Both the position numbers and the translations under genes were made by a program. DNA of 64,000 nucleotides from positions 348,501-412,500 of the forward strand of contig CAJNDS010001791.1 in NCBI GenBank assembly GCA_905221605.1, in the 5' to 3' direction. Within the stretch, counting starts at the first letter, position 1. Every line of letters begins with the position of its first letter. Positions 11,150 to 21,699 of the stretch are shown piece after piece. This stretch comes from Symbiodinium natans (taxonomy: Eukaryota; Sar; Dinophyceae; Suessiales; Symbiodiniaceae). The notes below the pieces were generated by a model that did not search any database, was not told the DNA's origin, and was given only the letters and a program-made list of their open reading frames with translations.

Positions 11150-11335
11150 GGTTCGCTAGTCAAGGACCAAGCCGACGTGGACCAGAAGAGCCAACATGAC
11201 GGTGTTCGGGTGCACCGCGCACACCTACTGGACGACGGCACTGGCTCCTCGCTCGAGAACAGCACCGATGCTTGGGGGAAGAAATCCGTCCCCAGTCCAC
11301 CAGAGCCACCACTGCGGCGCAGCTATTGCTGGAGC
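11150..11335 (+). CDS. Exon-like fragment, polar protein
   Basis: Open reading with DQKSQHDGVRVHRAHLLDDG then SSLENSTDAWGKKS. The polar, charged composition is protein-like. It runs directly into a 10-bp tandem repeat (11340-11378), where the reading becomes artificial. Confidence 0.25.
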
Positions 11336-11339
11336 GAGG

Positions 11340-11378
11340 CGCGCATGTGGGCGCATGTGGGCGCATGTGGGCGCATGG
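11340..11378. repeat. 10-bp tandem repeat GCGCATGTGG
   Basis: Four consecutive copies of GCGCATGTGG, the last one degenerate. Confidence 0.9.
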
Positions 11379-11747
11379 GGGCCGGGAAGTCACGGAATAC
11401 ACATTCAGACTCAGATTCGAACGATTTGATCTCAATTTTGTCGGGTCGTGATCAGTGGAGATGTGGCCTCACAGAAGCCCATGGCTGTTGAGAGGTGATG
11501 AGAGAGCCCCGACAAAACAGACACGGCAGCCACTGGCAATCAAGATGCGATATTTGGGGGGTCCCTGTTTGTGTCTCAGAGCCGAAGCTCTTCTTGCAGA
11601 AGTCACGAATCGGCTATAGCTGTTATAGACTCTATAGTAGACGTTTTAGGAACGCCGGTTTCACCCACATGAGGGATGATAAAAACCCCCGGTATTGAAA
11701 AGTAAAGAGAAGCGCCCCGAGATGATCAGATGTGCGTTTTGCTTGAT

Positions 11748-11832
11748 AAAACGATAAGAGTAAAAAAGAACGATAACGTTCAGAATGCTGCTAAAACTCG
11801 AGAGAACGATAAGAGTCAAAAAGAGCGATGAC
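11748..11832. repeat. Duplicated 30-bp motif
   Basis: ACGATAAGAGTAAAAAAGAA at 11751-11770 recurs as ACGATAAGAGTCAAAAAGAG at 11806-11825, each followed by CGAT(A/G)AC. The two copies are about 55 bp apart. Confidence 0.75.
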
Positions 11833-11839
11833 ATAATTC

Positions 11840-13055
11840 AGGGATATCTTCCGGGATAGGGGGTTTTCACGCAACCTCACATGCCCTTCAGTAAAGTTCA
11901 GCGCGGCGCCTGACAAGTCATGTCCTGTCCACCAACCAATACAAGCTGGGCAATATCAGTGGCTTATGTGCGCAATCTTGAGATGCTTTTTGAAACTCCA
12001 TCGACATGTGCTCACGAATTCTGAAAAAGTAAACTGCCGAATGTCACTGGCCTTGCAAGAGGCTACCAGCCCTTCGCATACTTCACCTCGAAATCCTAAG
12101 AAGAAGAGGAGAAGAAGAAGCTTCGGAAAGCAAGCCGTTTTGTTGTCAAGACCTTTCATGCAGGATGACTTTGCCCAGTACGATCGACGCAAAGCGCAGG
12201 TCGGCAATGCTCTCACGGCTATGGGGGTGAACCTTCGCTCATCGACTTACTCATCGCTTTTTGTGCGTGGGTTGCTTTTGAGCTACGCTGAAAGCATGAC
12301 TTAAAAAGTATTCCAGGAAGTCCGGAGATGTTCGGGGGGAAGGGAACGATCCTTTAACTTGTAATAAGGCAGAAGACCATGATGGATCCTCCCGGCTGCA
12401 CTTTGCGGCGGCAGGATGCGCCGCGGCTCTCACTTCCTTGTCTGAAGGCCCCCCATGGTACCTTACTACCTCAGAGCCCTTGATGTTGATGCTTTGGTTT
12501 GTGTTAGGGGCTCTTGCTGCAACCTGACATTTTCTTGTTTGATTTGAGTGAAGTCTACAGTTTTGTTTTCGAGCGGGGCGGGTGGGGGGGGGGGGGGAAT
12601 AGAGATGAACATTGAAAACAGATGAGGCGACAGTCCATCGACATGTCGGCGTCGTCACTGCTCCACTAGACCGGGGCTGGATTGGCTTCATCCAGACATG
12701 GCAGAGACGCTACGGCTGTTTCCAGGAGCGCGTTAATTTTAATTCGTTTTTTTGTGACATCGAGAGCCGAGTTTTTGGTTTCTTCAGGCTTATAAGCACC
12801 AGACACCTACCTCTCGTGTAGTGCCAGATTGTTCAGCTGCAGGTCGCATTGAAACTGCGGCTCAGCGCCCCAGCTGGAGGACAATACATGGTAATTGTAA
12901 AAAAATAATGGTAACATTTTGAAATGTGTGGTTGGAAGCTGCCTTTGTGTACGCGATGTTTGTGGTGGGGTGTGCGAAAGAGAAAAGCTGCACTTGCTCT
13001 CGCAAGCCCACAACTCCTCCCACTCCAAAATACACAATGTGCACAGCAAAGGGTC
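11840..13055. other. No confident gene
   Basis: A 112-codon + strand frame at 11966-12304 (with a Lys/Arg run at about 12092-12121) and a 146-codon minus frame at 12251-12691 are open. Neither shows a domain or good splice borders. A G run lies at 12583-12597. Confidence 0.35.
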
Positions 13056-13059
13056 GTTT

Positions 13060-13165
13060 CGTTGGTGATCCGGGAGACCGCTCAGTACATCCAAGTGGCG
13101 TCACAGGCCGCTGCGCCTTACTTGGGCCCCATCGGGCTGCCACTACGCCGCTTTCGAAGACTTTT
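13060..13165 (+). CDS. Exon-like fragment, unknown
   Basis: Open reading with VIRETAQYIQVASQAAAPYL then GPIGLPLRRF. It ends just before a (TTTGTC)n tract (13171-13195). The Ala/Gln-rich amphipathic segment is protein-like. No family recognised. Confidence 0.35.
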
Positions 13166-13209
13166 ACTCATCTTTGTCTTTGTCTTTGTCTTTGTTCCAA
13201 CTCTGAAAT

Positions 13210-13419
13210 ATGCATGTTCCTCGGGCCTTGTATACCGCCCAAAGCATGCCTGTAAGCACAGCCATAGTCTCTGTAGTCAGCTCCCTGGCTGTTAGACTTA
13301 GCGCTGCGCAACCCAGGGTCCTGACGGGCGTCTCAATTGCTCTGCAACACAAAGAAATCCAGGATTCTGATTGCAAATGGCAACCTGTTTTCATAGTTGA
13401 CACTGGAGGGCTTGCCTGA
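13210..13419 (+). CDS. Small ORF, 69 codons, unknown
   Basis: ATG-started frame (MHVPRALYTAQSMPVSTAIV) ending in TGA. It includes a hydrophobic stretch (VSTAIVSVVSSLAV) and a polar C terminus (SDCKWQPVFIVDTGGLA). It could be a final exon that follows the 13060-13165 piece in a different frame. Confidence 0.25.
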   Translation: MHVPRALYTAQSMPVSTAIVSVVSSLAVRLSAAQPRVLTGVSIALQHKEIQDSDCKWQPVFIVDTGGLA

Positions 13420-13751
13420 TGGATAGGAGGCGCTTAAACGTTTGGCGTTAAGGCGGTTAAGAGGTGTCGCCATGAGAAGTGTCGCAGGCTCGCAATTTCG
13501 AGGAGGGACTCCTGAAACAAGAGAGGGTCAGTTCTACGTTGCGCATCACTGATTGCCCTCGAAAACCCCGCCAAGCCCTAAGCGAAAAGAGTACCCTGTA
13601 AACCCCAAAGCCTACCTAAAAACACCCAAACCCTATGTAACCCTAAACGCCTGAACACCCGAAATTCTAGGAGAGAGCAACAATATAAGGACCTCAAGCG
13701 GGAGCTTGCAAACCTGGACCCGCACTTGAACTTCAACGAACACCAGGCTTT

Positions 13752-13885
13752 TGGGGTTTAGGGTTTAGGCCCCCAGGCGTACAGGGTTTTAGGGTTCAGC
13801 TAGGGCTTAGGCATAAAGGTTGATCAGGGCTTAGGCTTTCGGGTTTAGGCCCCTAGGCTAATCGGGATTCAGGGTTCGGGGGTTT
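13752..13885. repeat. Degenerate TTTAGGG tract
   Basis: Repeated GGGTTTAGG / GGGTTTAGGCCCC variants. A degenerate CCCTAAA tract in the opposite orientation lies about 100-180 bp upstream (13574-13650), the same divergent arrangement as at 3.2-3.5 kb. Confidence 0.65.
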
Positions 13886-14261
13886 TGGGTTGAGGTCATG
13901 ACTCTCGGGTTGGCGGCGCTGTGAGTGGAGGGTTTGCGACACTCTGGCCACGAGGTCTGTGCAAGACTATAAGACTCCCAGGTGGCAAAGGGGGCCTCCT
14001 ATGTTCTTGTACATTGTACAAGGGCTGTTGAATGCTTTCTGTTGCTCATTCTTGATTGATTAGAACTTTGCCCGGAACGCCTGGGACAGGGGACGCCTTT
14101 CGGGTACTGACGGTATTGATTTCAAGGCACCGGGTTCGGCCCTACTCTCGGGGGGCTTTTCAAAGAATTTGATCCCACCAGCATTCTCATCGCGGGGGGC
14201 CGCAAGTACCGAACCAGCATTACGTGCTTTCCTTCAAAGATGCATGCTTCTGTGCCTTGTC

Positions 14262-14360
14262 TAGGTGATCCAATGCCAGATCAAGCACGCTCGGTTGGGC
14301 CGCTTTACGACAATCATCTCCTTCGTCCAGGGCGCAGCCGGGCTGTGTCAGAGTTGGGCC
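14262..14360 (+). CDS. Exon-like fragment, possibly membrane protein
   Basis: After TTGTCTAG the reading VIQCQIKHARLGRFTTIISF then VQGAAGLCQSWATV is open. It may pair with the hydrophobic piece at 14488-14572 as neighbouring exons of one membrane protein; this is inference. Confidence 0.3.
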
Positions 14361-14487
14361 ACGGTACGTGGGCCTGTTCGGTGCGGCTTACGGACTTGGA
14401 GTGCTTGGTTGGGGTCGCAAATGATGTATCCTTTGAAGTCCCCTCGCCCCCCCCCCCCCCACCCCGCCCCCCCATGTCCACAAGTGT

Positions 14488-14572
14488 GAGGTTATTGCCA
14501 CGACCGCCGGAGTCGCCACTGGCGGCGCGAGCGTGGCGGTCTCCATCGCCCTCTCCATCGGCTCAAGTATGA
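14488..14572 (+). CDS. Exon-like fragment with hydrophobic Gly/Ala/Ser segment
   Basis: Reading CEVIATTAGVATGGASVAVS then IALSIGSS is a small-residue hydrophobic stretch that could span a membrane. It lies just downstream of a C run (14450-14460) and a Pro-rich shadow frame. Confidence 0.35.
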
Positions 14573-14599
14573 CTCCAGGGTCCAGGGAGTCTAAGGGCA

Positions 14600-15865
14600 T
14601 GAGTGCTCCCTTTCCCTACCCCAACCGGCCCCAAAACTCTTTAAAGGGGGCTGGCAACTGCAACATGCACATCCCCCACATCAGGAGCAACCATATCCGT
14701 TCAAAGCATTGCGCCGACCTGAAGAGGAGACTGGAAGAGACTTTGGCCGCAGGAAGTTGGCCGTGTGACTGTAGGAAGCTGTTTGTGACCACTTGCCATG
14801 GAACTGAGTGGCCAAGTCTAAGGCAAACTCTGCACACGCCGAAACTCTCTGGGAAGGTCTTGAGGACGTGACGAATGAGCCAGGGAGCGAGTAGCCGCTC
14901 AGTAGTTGTAGAGGAGCCGTAGACAAACGCGGCGTCCCTCTGAGGAGTCTGCGCTCACTAGTAGCCCTACAAGTCTAGGTGCGCCATGTTGTCGCGCAGC
15001 GCTGCGCCTTTCACCGAGTCTGCTTCAGCAGCCATATATGTTGTGTCGTCGCAGGCGCGGCCTTGCAAATGCTGCTTGCTATCTGTGCTGCGGCACCGAA
15101 TCCTGAAAGCAACATCTAGGCAGGGCAGCTGAGCCAAGGGCTGTTTCTTCTCCCAAATTTGTCAGAATCTTGAAAGTAAGGTTTATTGAGTTTGTTCTGG
15201 GGTTCTGCAAAGGCGGGTTCGGACCTGTTGAGGAGAGACCAGAAAGAGATCCCAACCAAGAGTTCCCACCCAGACATTCTGGCTGCATGCATCCCTCCAC
15301 TTACGCGTCACATGCGGTCAGAAAATCCTTTCGTACGTCAATTCCCTTCATCCAGAGCCCACAAAATTCGCTTCTGGGGATGGACCATGGGATACTGCTC
15401 TAGTAGAACATGCCGAAATGGAAGCCTAGGCGGTTGCTTTGGGGATGGGCATTGCGGACAGCAACTACCACATGGCGTGTGACAAAGCCGGGATGTGATT
15501 TCATGCAGGTGGGGTCCCGTTGAATCCCCTCAGGACCCAGTAGCCTCAGTAGGATGGGGCAGATTCTCAGCGCGTGATGTTCGGCGGACGTGCCCAAGTC
15601 CAGGTCGACACAACAGCGGCACCTCGCAAGTAGAAGCGTTTCAGCAAGGAGGGTGGGCAGAATTGTTGAAAGATTGAATATGATTACATTTCTACATGCC
15701 AAGCCCCTATTGTTGTAAAGGAGATGAGGGTTCGCAGAGTCGTGAAAACGCCTTCACCCGGAAGATGACCCATGTGACGTGACGCAATGGGGCTGCGGAA
15801 GTCGAAGCCAGTCCAGCCGGCGGAGCCTGAGGTACGCTGCGGAACACAACATTATCCATAACATT
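14600..15865. other. No confident gene
   Basis: Both strands carry open frames of 60-112 codons (for example 15186-15482 +, 15400-15702 -) without motifs or splice support. Confidence 0.35.
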
Positions 15866-15987
15866 TGGGGGTGGGGGTGGGGGTGGGGGGGTGGGGGAGG
15901 GGCATTCGGTATATCATGTACGCATATACATATATATATATAGAGAAAAGTATATATAGAGAGAGAGGGAGCGAGCGAGCGAGCGAG
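15866..15987. repeat. G/T, TA and GAGC microsatellites in series
   Basis: (GGGGGT)n at 15866-15901, a TA tract at about 15923-15942 and GAGA/GAGC repeats at 15958-15987, all within 120 bp. Confidence 0.85.
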
Positions 15988-16047
15988 ATTGACACAGAGA
16001 GGGAGAGGATGACTCTGCAAGCGGCTGCTTGTTCCCAACCCTTCCAG

Positions 16048-19000
16048 AGAAGGAGCCCAGCCTCCTGGAGCAGAGCCTCGGGGAGGTCGCCTTTCTGCTG
16101 GGGCAGCAGCAGCTGGCCGAGGTGACACATGAAGCAATGGCTTGTTCTTGGTTGTTTGGGATATGTTCCCCCTTGTACGAAAACCGTCCTCAATAGGGAT
16201 TATAGTACCCCCGAGTATAATCCTTGTTAATTGCTGTTCGAAAAAGCGGGAACATCCCAATTTTGTTGTTCTTAAGAGGGGTGTAATTAGCCTGTCTCGT
16301 GCCAGGCCGGCGACGCCTTCTTGCGAAGCCTCAAAGTGCTTGAGGAGCGGAGCTTTTCAAGAGCGAAGGTTCACAAAAAGCTAGCCGCTAGCCAAGCCAA
16401 GCAGTGCAAAGGGGAGTGCATGGGGACGCCCGGAAAACAGGAGCAGAAGGAGATCAGCGGCAAAGAGCTGGCTGCGCTGAGCACCGTGCTGCCTGCGGCC
16501 TTCACAGCCTTGGCTTGGGAGTCCCCTCCGTTTCTTCAGCCGCAGGCGGAAAACCCTACGAAATAATCCGAAACACCCCAGAATGATGGAATACTATGTT
16601 ATGTTATATTTTACTCTAGTATACATTATATTATATTATATTATATTATATGATTTCATTTTATAGTTAACAGAGTCCCTCCAAGCCCAGGCTTGGCCGG
16701 CCGGCCGTGCAGCTGGCATTCGGGGCCTCGGCACTGGTGGCGAGGATGGACGCATCGATAGCACTTATAAGAGATATGCTATAAATTGAGTTATATACGT
16801 ATACATGCGTTATGAATTGAGTTATATAGTTATACATGAGTTATATAGGAGTTTTGCATGAGTTATATATATATATATGCATAGCACATCACTTGCCTTT
16901 TTTGCTGATTTGCCCACATGGTTCCGCAGGGTGGCGACGCTCGCGCGTGACCAGCCAGAAGCGCTTCAGAGCACCGTCCTTGACCTCCTGCAGCTCTGTG
17001 GCGCGTGCCTTGTCGGGAGCAGAGCTTGAGGTAGGGAGCATCTCAGGGCTTAGCAATTCCGCACATCGCGCGACCACGGAGGTATATGTCCAGCGCATGG
17101 TATCCTGGAAGCCCGCTCGCGTACCAGACGATCGACAACAACCGGTATGTCCTTTTGCTGGGGGAGATCATGTCTCAGGACCGGTCGCGGAACCGGCTTC
17201 TGAAGTGCTTCTCTGGCCACTTGCCCCCAAAATCTCGCCCCACCTGTAGTTCTAAGTGCCTTTTGAGGTCCTCGAGCTGCCGCTGGAGCACCGGCAGGTG
17301 TGGGGAGAGCTGGCCGCCAGATGTTCCACGTCGGATCTTTGGACCTCCCAGTTCTTCCTGCAGCAGCTGCAAAGCCTCATGACGGCCCCTGAGCAGCTTT
17401 GTGACACTAGTGTGGCCCGATGTCCTGAGCCACTTGTGCTTTCACCACCCCCCCCTCTCCCCCTATGGACCCTATAAGGTGTGGGGCCCTACTAAACCCT
17501 AACCCTATATCCCCTAAGCCCTCTCAGGTGTGGCCCTTGCTGTCCGTACCCACGGCCACCATGCTCAGCGGGGCCTTGCTCGCTTCCTGTGAAGACACCT
17601 CCCGGTTCGCTGCAGGGAACCAGCTCCTGGAGCGTGTGCTCCGCTTCCAGCAGGCCTCTCTGAAACCGATTCTGATGTCATTTGTTCAAATCTTTGTTGT
17701 GTTGTAAACCCCCCACCCTCTTCCGGCACAAAAAACGGGCGAGGGGCCCAACAAATACCTCTACGGCTGAGAGAGCCACGGAAAAGAAGACGAGTGCACA
17801 AAGCGGGGGGTAGAGACGCTCATTCGTTCCACTGTTATTTGGGGGTGTTGTGTGGGGGGTTGTTCACCAGGCCTGGCCAAAAGATGCCCAGGGCTGGGAG
17901 TGGCAGCGGCCGGCACTGGTGCTGCTGGCCTCTGGGAGACCCATGGCGCCGGCCCACAGCCTCCTGGCCCTAACAAAATTGAGAACGGGGGAGAGTGTCC
18001 CCTTTGCCACTCTTTTTGCCTTATGTTCATGTATGCACAAGTATGCACATATGAGTGCGTCATATGCCTCTTATGGAGGTTTGGCGACCTTCTTCTTGGC
18101 TCGCCTTCCTGCAAGCACAGCGTTGAGCACAGCGGTGACAGCTCTGAGCGCTTGCCTTGCACGAGATTCCGGGTTCTACGCGCAGTGTGCCTTCACTGCC
18201 TTCACCGGAGCTCAGGGCTGTCGCCCCAGAGTGTTTGAGTAGCATTCCAGCAGATGTGACCGTGATGTCATGTCATGTCACTCGTTTCGAGTTGTTGGCT
18301 GCGACATCTCAGTGTCTGCAAGGTCCTGTGCCCTCCTTGGAGATCGTCTCTGGGCTTTGCGAGACGCTTTGCTTGGAACTCCTGCCTGTGCACTTCTTGG
18401 ACATGTCCGTCGCAGACCTCGAGCGCGAGCGGCGCACTGCTCTCCGACAGGCAATGTACCGATCCTGTAGAGCAAAGGATGAAGGTAAGGCAGCACTGAC
18501 AAAGGGATGCGACGCAATGGGCTCGCAGTGTTTGGCCAGACCTCAAAGCTGTGAAACAATATTGACATCCAAAGCACCCCAAGTGTGGTTGCAGGTCTTG
18601 GTGCCCAGATTCTGTCTGGCAATTGGGAGGTGCGCTGCGGCTTTGCCAGAAGAAGCTCAAGTGGCCAGGCGAGGGCGAAGCAAAGCCATGGCCTCGACAG
18701 GCATGTTTATCTGCGCTGCAGCGGCTGCTTTAGTACTACGTACCATATATTTGTTCAGATTGTATCGGGCCGAAGCCTTACAATCCGCAATGCCCAAAGA
18801 TGCCATGCACTCAGACCCTTAGCTTGGCGAAGGGATGCGTGAATTCCACGTTGTGTTTTCACCCTGGTGTCTTTTCTCAGAATTCAGACCGAATCCAGGC
18901 CTTCTTGTATTCGTTTATGGAAGCACATGATCTACTTGCCAAGACGGCCGAAATTTGCAGAACACTACAACACGGATCGATTGAGAGCCTTTTGATAGTT

Positions 19001-20815
19001 TGCTCCATCTGTTGCCATCTGTTCCTTGGAAACGCGAACTTCGGCAAGTTTAATTGGCCTTGGCCAAAGATCGTCACCTGCAGGTTGGCAGAGCATCTGG
19101 AGCATTGGGCGATGGCCGTGAGTTTACACGCGGCGAGTGGATCGTCGCAGCCTGCGAGGCAGGCTAATGTTGATTTGTTGGTGCGTGCCCGTGCGCGGGG
19201 AACACTTGTACGGTCAGGCGCTGGTTCACCTTCTCCGTGTTCTTCGCTCTCTCCACCATAGCTCGAGAGGCCCAGTTGCTTAACCCTCATCTAATGCTTA
19301 TACCGCCCTTCTACACCACCGGTGCCCTTCCCCCCAGGTTCAGGCTGCGGGTAAACCAAACTTTTTGAGCAAACTCATGTTTGGTCATGGTGGGTGAGGC
19401 TACAGGGTATATGCATATGTAGGGGAAGGAGTGGGGGAAGGGTGAAGGAGACCAGATCCTGCTAGACGCCTCCCGGCCGGAAGCCGAGCCGAACATTCTG
19501 CAGCATGATAGAGGAGGTTGCGGGGTTTGTCAGAGGCCGACATTCAGCAGCTTGCACCCCGAGTGCTACTGAAGCTTCTGCGGGCAATGAGCTGCGTCGA
19601 CATGCTCCGGGAAGACAGTCAGGACACGCCGTATAAAAAAGCAACTGAAGCCAGCCTTAAAGTTGTTTTTCCTGCCTTGACGACCTTTCTGCAGGAGTAT
19701 CGGGCCATGTGCTTGAGCATCGTTGAGTCTGGTTGTGCCCGGGAGGAGGGTTTCCGGTTGGCCCCATGGTTGCAGAAAGCTGTAGAAGTTCTGCGGCCCG
19801 TGGCCTCGCAGAGGATGTCTGCTGCTTTGTTGCATCCCATAAGTCGTTGGACCTTAGGAGCTGCTGAGCACTCTCCGGGAGCTGGAAGCTAACGCAGTTT
19901 CCGCAAGAGAGTCTTCCGGTGCACCCTTGCTTGCGGCCAGCTCGAGACTTCACTTCTGGCTAGGGATGCTGGCAAACGAAGTCGTGATCAAGCACCCCAT
20001 GTTTACGACCATTTGGCCAGCCTTGGTGCGCATGGCCAGGGCGGGAGATGCCGTCGCCTCACGGTCGGTGGCTTTGGCTGCGATGACCTTCACCCAGGGA
20101 GGCCGCGGCCAGCGCGATGGAGCAGACGTCGAGGCAAGCGCCGGGGGGGCCACTGGGTTCACACCCCCAAACCCCGAACCCTTATAAGCTGCTGAGAAGG
20201 CCATCCTGGAAGCTGGCCTGGATGGCTTCGCAGCAGCCGAAGGTCCCCTGCACATTATATGTGGGGTGATTTGTGCCCTAACGTGTGGCATCGTGTGGCC
20301 ATGTGCCAGGCGAAGCCATGCTGAAACCCCTGCATGTTCTGGTGGAGGCGGTCACCTCTCAGGACCTGGACTTTTCAAAATCAATAATAGATTAAGATGA
20401 GAGCAAGATGAGAGCAGATGTTAGGAGCTTTCCCCTACGACTTTCAAACGGCAATGAATGACTCAGTGCATAATTCCCTTGGTCCTTACATCAAAAATGC
20501 TGGCTCCACAGAACAAGTTTGACCTTCACACTATTGTTGATGCAATATTCTTCAGCATGCGCAAGAGACTTGTCAACTCCCTCTCCCATCCTTCTCCCAT
20601 CCTTCTTTCTTCGCCTCTCCTGTCGTGATTCTGACCCGTCATCGCTCACAAAAATCAATGTTCAGGGCAGCCTCCACGCTGAGGGTGCTTTGTGAAGCGA
20701 CTTGCCAATCTTGCAAGGACACCCGGGAGGCGCAGGGTTTGGAGAGGCAGCGCTGGATCCTGAAATCTTTGGCACAACGCATCCTCGCCCACCAAGCTTC
20801 TTCGCATCTCGGGCA
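16048..20815 (+). CDS. Multi-exon helical-repeat protein (HEAT/ARM-like), unidentified
   Basis: A run of exon-like pieces on one strand, most after a clear AG acceptor: 16048-16121 (SLLEQSLGEVAFLLGQQQLA, followed by GTGACA); 16306-about 16560 (AFLRSLKVLEERSFSRAKVH); 16713-16770; 16930-17030 (PEALQSTVLDLLQLCGACL); 17258-17400; 17528-17660; 17871-17985; about 18070-18180; 18215-18484 (RFELLAATSQCLQGPVPSLE, donor GTAAGG); 18595-about 18690; 18881-about 19118; 19534-about 19850; 19858-about 20100 (TTIWPALVRMARAGDAVASR); 20188-20270; 20310-20392; 20666-20815 (ASTLRVLCEATCQSCKD). Nearly all pieces are Leu/Ala-rich amphipathic helices without enzyme motifs, as in alpha-solenoid scaffolds; karyopherins (importin-13/transportin-3 type) are one candidate. 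Start codon and full exon set are not determined. Confidence 0.6.
16154..16260. mobile_element. MITE-like palindromic element, copy 1
   Basis: The sequence starts TTTGGGATATGTTCCCCC and ends GCGGGAACATCCCAA, which is the imperfect reverse complement. The centre is also an inverted repeat (GGATTATA...TATAATCC, about 16177-16224). It shares ends and internal order with the element at 21575-21680. It carries no coding capacity. TTGTTCTT occurs close to both sides (16142-16149 and 16266-16273), but not flush with the ends. A non-autonomous DNA transposon is the simplest reading. Confidence 0.55.
16614..16652. repeat. TTATA microsatellite
   Basis: (TTATA)n tract, about six units, in an AT-rich intron of the helical-repeat gene. 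A second AT-rich tract with GTTATATA units lies at about 16768-16880. Confidence 0.85.
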
Positions 20816-21413
20816 AGAGCCATCTTAGGGTCTTCCAAAAGAGGATCCCCAAACTACGCCAGGCCTTATGATAGGTACCCCTATAGTTTAGGAAACCGAA
20901 AGGGCCAGGTAGACATATTGTCGAATGATGAGGGCTGTAGGCCGCAGTCGAGGTTGAGGGCTGGAGGTCTCAGCTTGAAATAAGCGATTAGTCCTCTTGA
21001 ACAACTGAAAAAACTTGAAACCAACCAGATAGCAAGGACGGAAAAGCAAAGTGGAAGACTTCGCCCAACAATCTCAGAGGGGCCGAAGAAATGACCGCAG
21101 CACAGCTGGTCCAAAGAATGTCGACAAAGAGGGGGCTGAAGTACCCCTTTAACACTGAAGTAGTATGCCATGTGATATAACGGCTCCATCCCAGGACCCC
21201 TTGCCAGTCAAAAGCTCTGGGTCTCTTTGGCCTTTTCTGCACGGCTGCACGAAGCCTGGATCTGGCACACACGGATGCCATCTACACAGACGGCCGCATC
21301 TTTGCTGATAGTTCACTCTTTAAATTTGTATGTTAGTAACTGTTAGTGTTTTGGGAGGGGGGCCAGGTGTGGCACCTTAAAATGTGAGACTTGTTCTGAG
21401 AGAAGCATGAAGA

Positions 21414-21545
21414 GGCCTTCCGGAGCTGCTGGCAGAGCCAGCTCACAGGGAGCTCTGGCTGCGTCACTTGGCTTCACGCTTCGCGGAGAAGCCGCGTGAA
21501 CAGCTCGTGCCGGAGCCTGAGATCTTCACAGCAGATGGCAGAAGT
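21414..21545 (+). CDS. Exon-like fragment, possible continuation of helical-repeat gene
   Basis: Open reading LPELLAEPAHRELWLRHLAS then RFAEKPREQLVPEPEIFTAD. The charged amphipathic helix matches the style of the 16-21 kb exons. It lies immediately upstream of the MITE-like element at 21575. Confidence 0.4.
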
Positions 21546-21574
21546 CTTTGCAGAGCCCAGCGATATAGTGCTTG

Positions 21575-21680
21575 TTTGGGATGTTCCCCCTTATACTAGA
21601 CTAACCGCCCTGAATAGGGATTATTGTACCCCCTATCATAATCCTATTTAAGGACTGTTAGTCTAAGGGGGAGCATCCCA
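21575..21680. mobile_element. MITE-like palindromic element, copy 2, with 8-bp flanking duplication
   Basis: A 106-bp element with inverted ends: TTTGGGATGTTCCCCCTTA on the left, TAAGGGGGAGCATCCCA on the right. It is bounded by the 8-bp direct repeat AGTGCTTG (21567-21574 and 21681-21688). An 8-bp target-site duplication is the hallmark of hAT-superfamily elements. The interior shares TAGGGATTAT(A/T)GTACCCCC with copy 1 at 16154-16260. There is no ORF, so movement would need a transposase from elsewhere. Confidence 0.65.
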
Positions 21681-21699
21681 AGTGCTTGTACTCATATCT

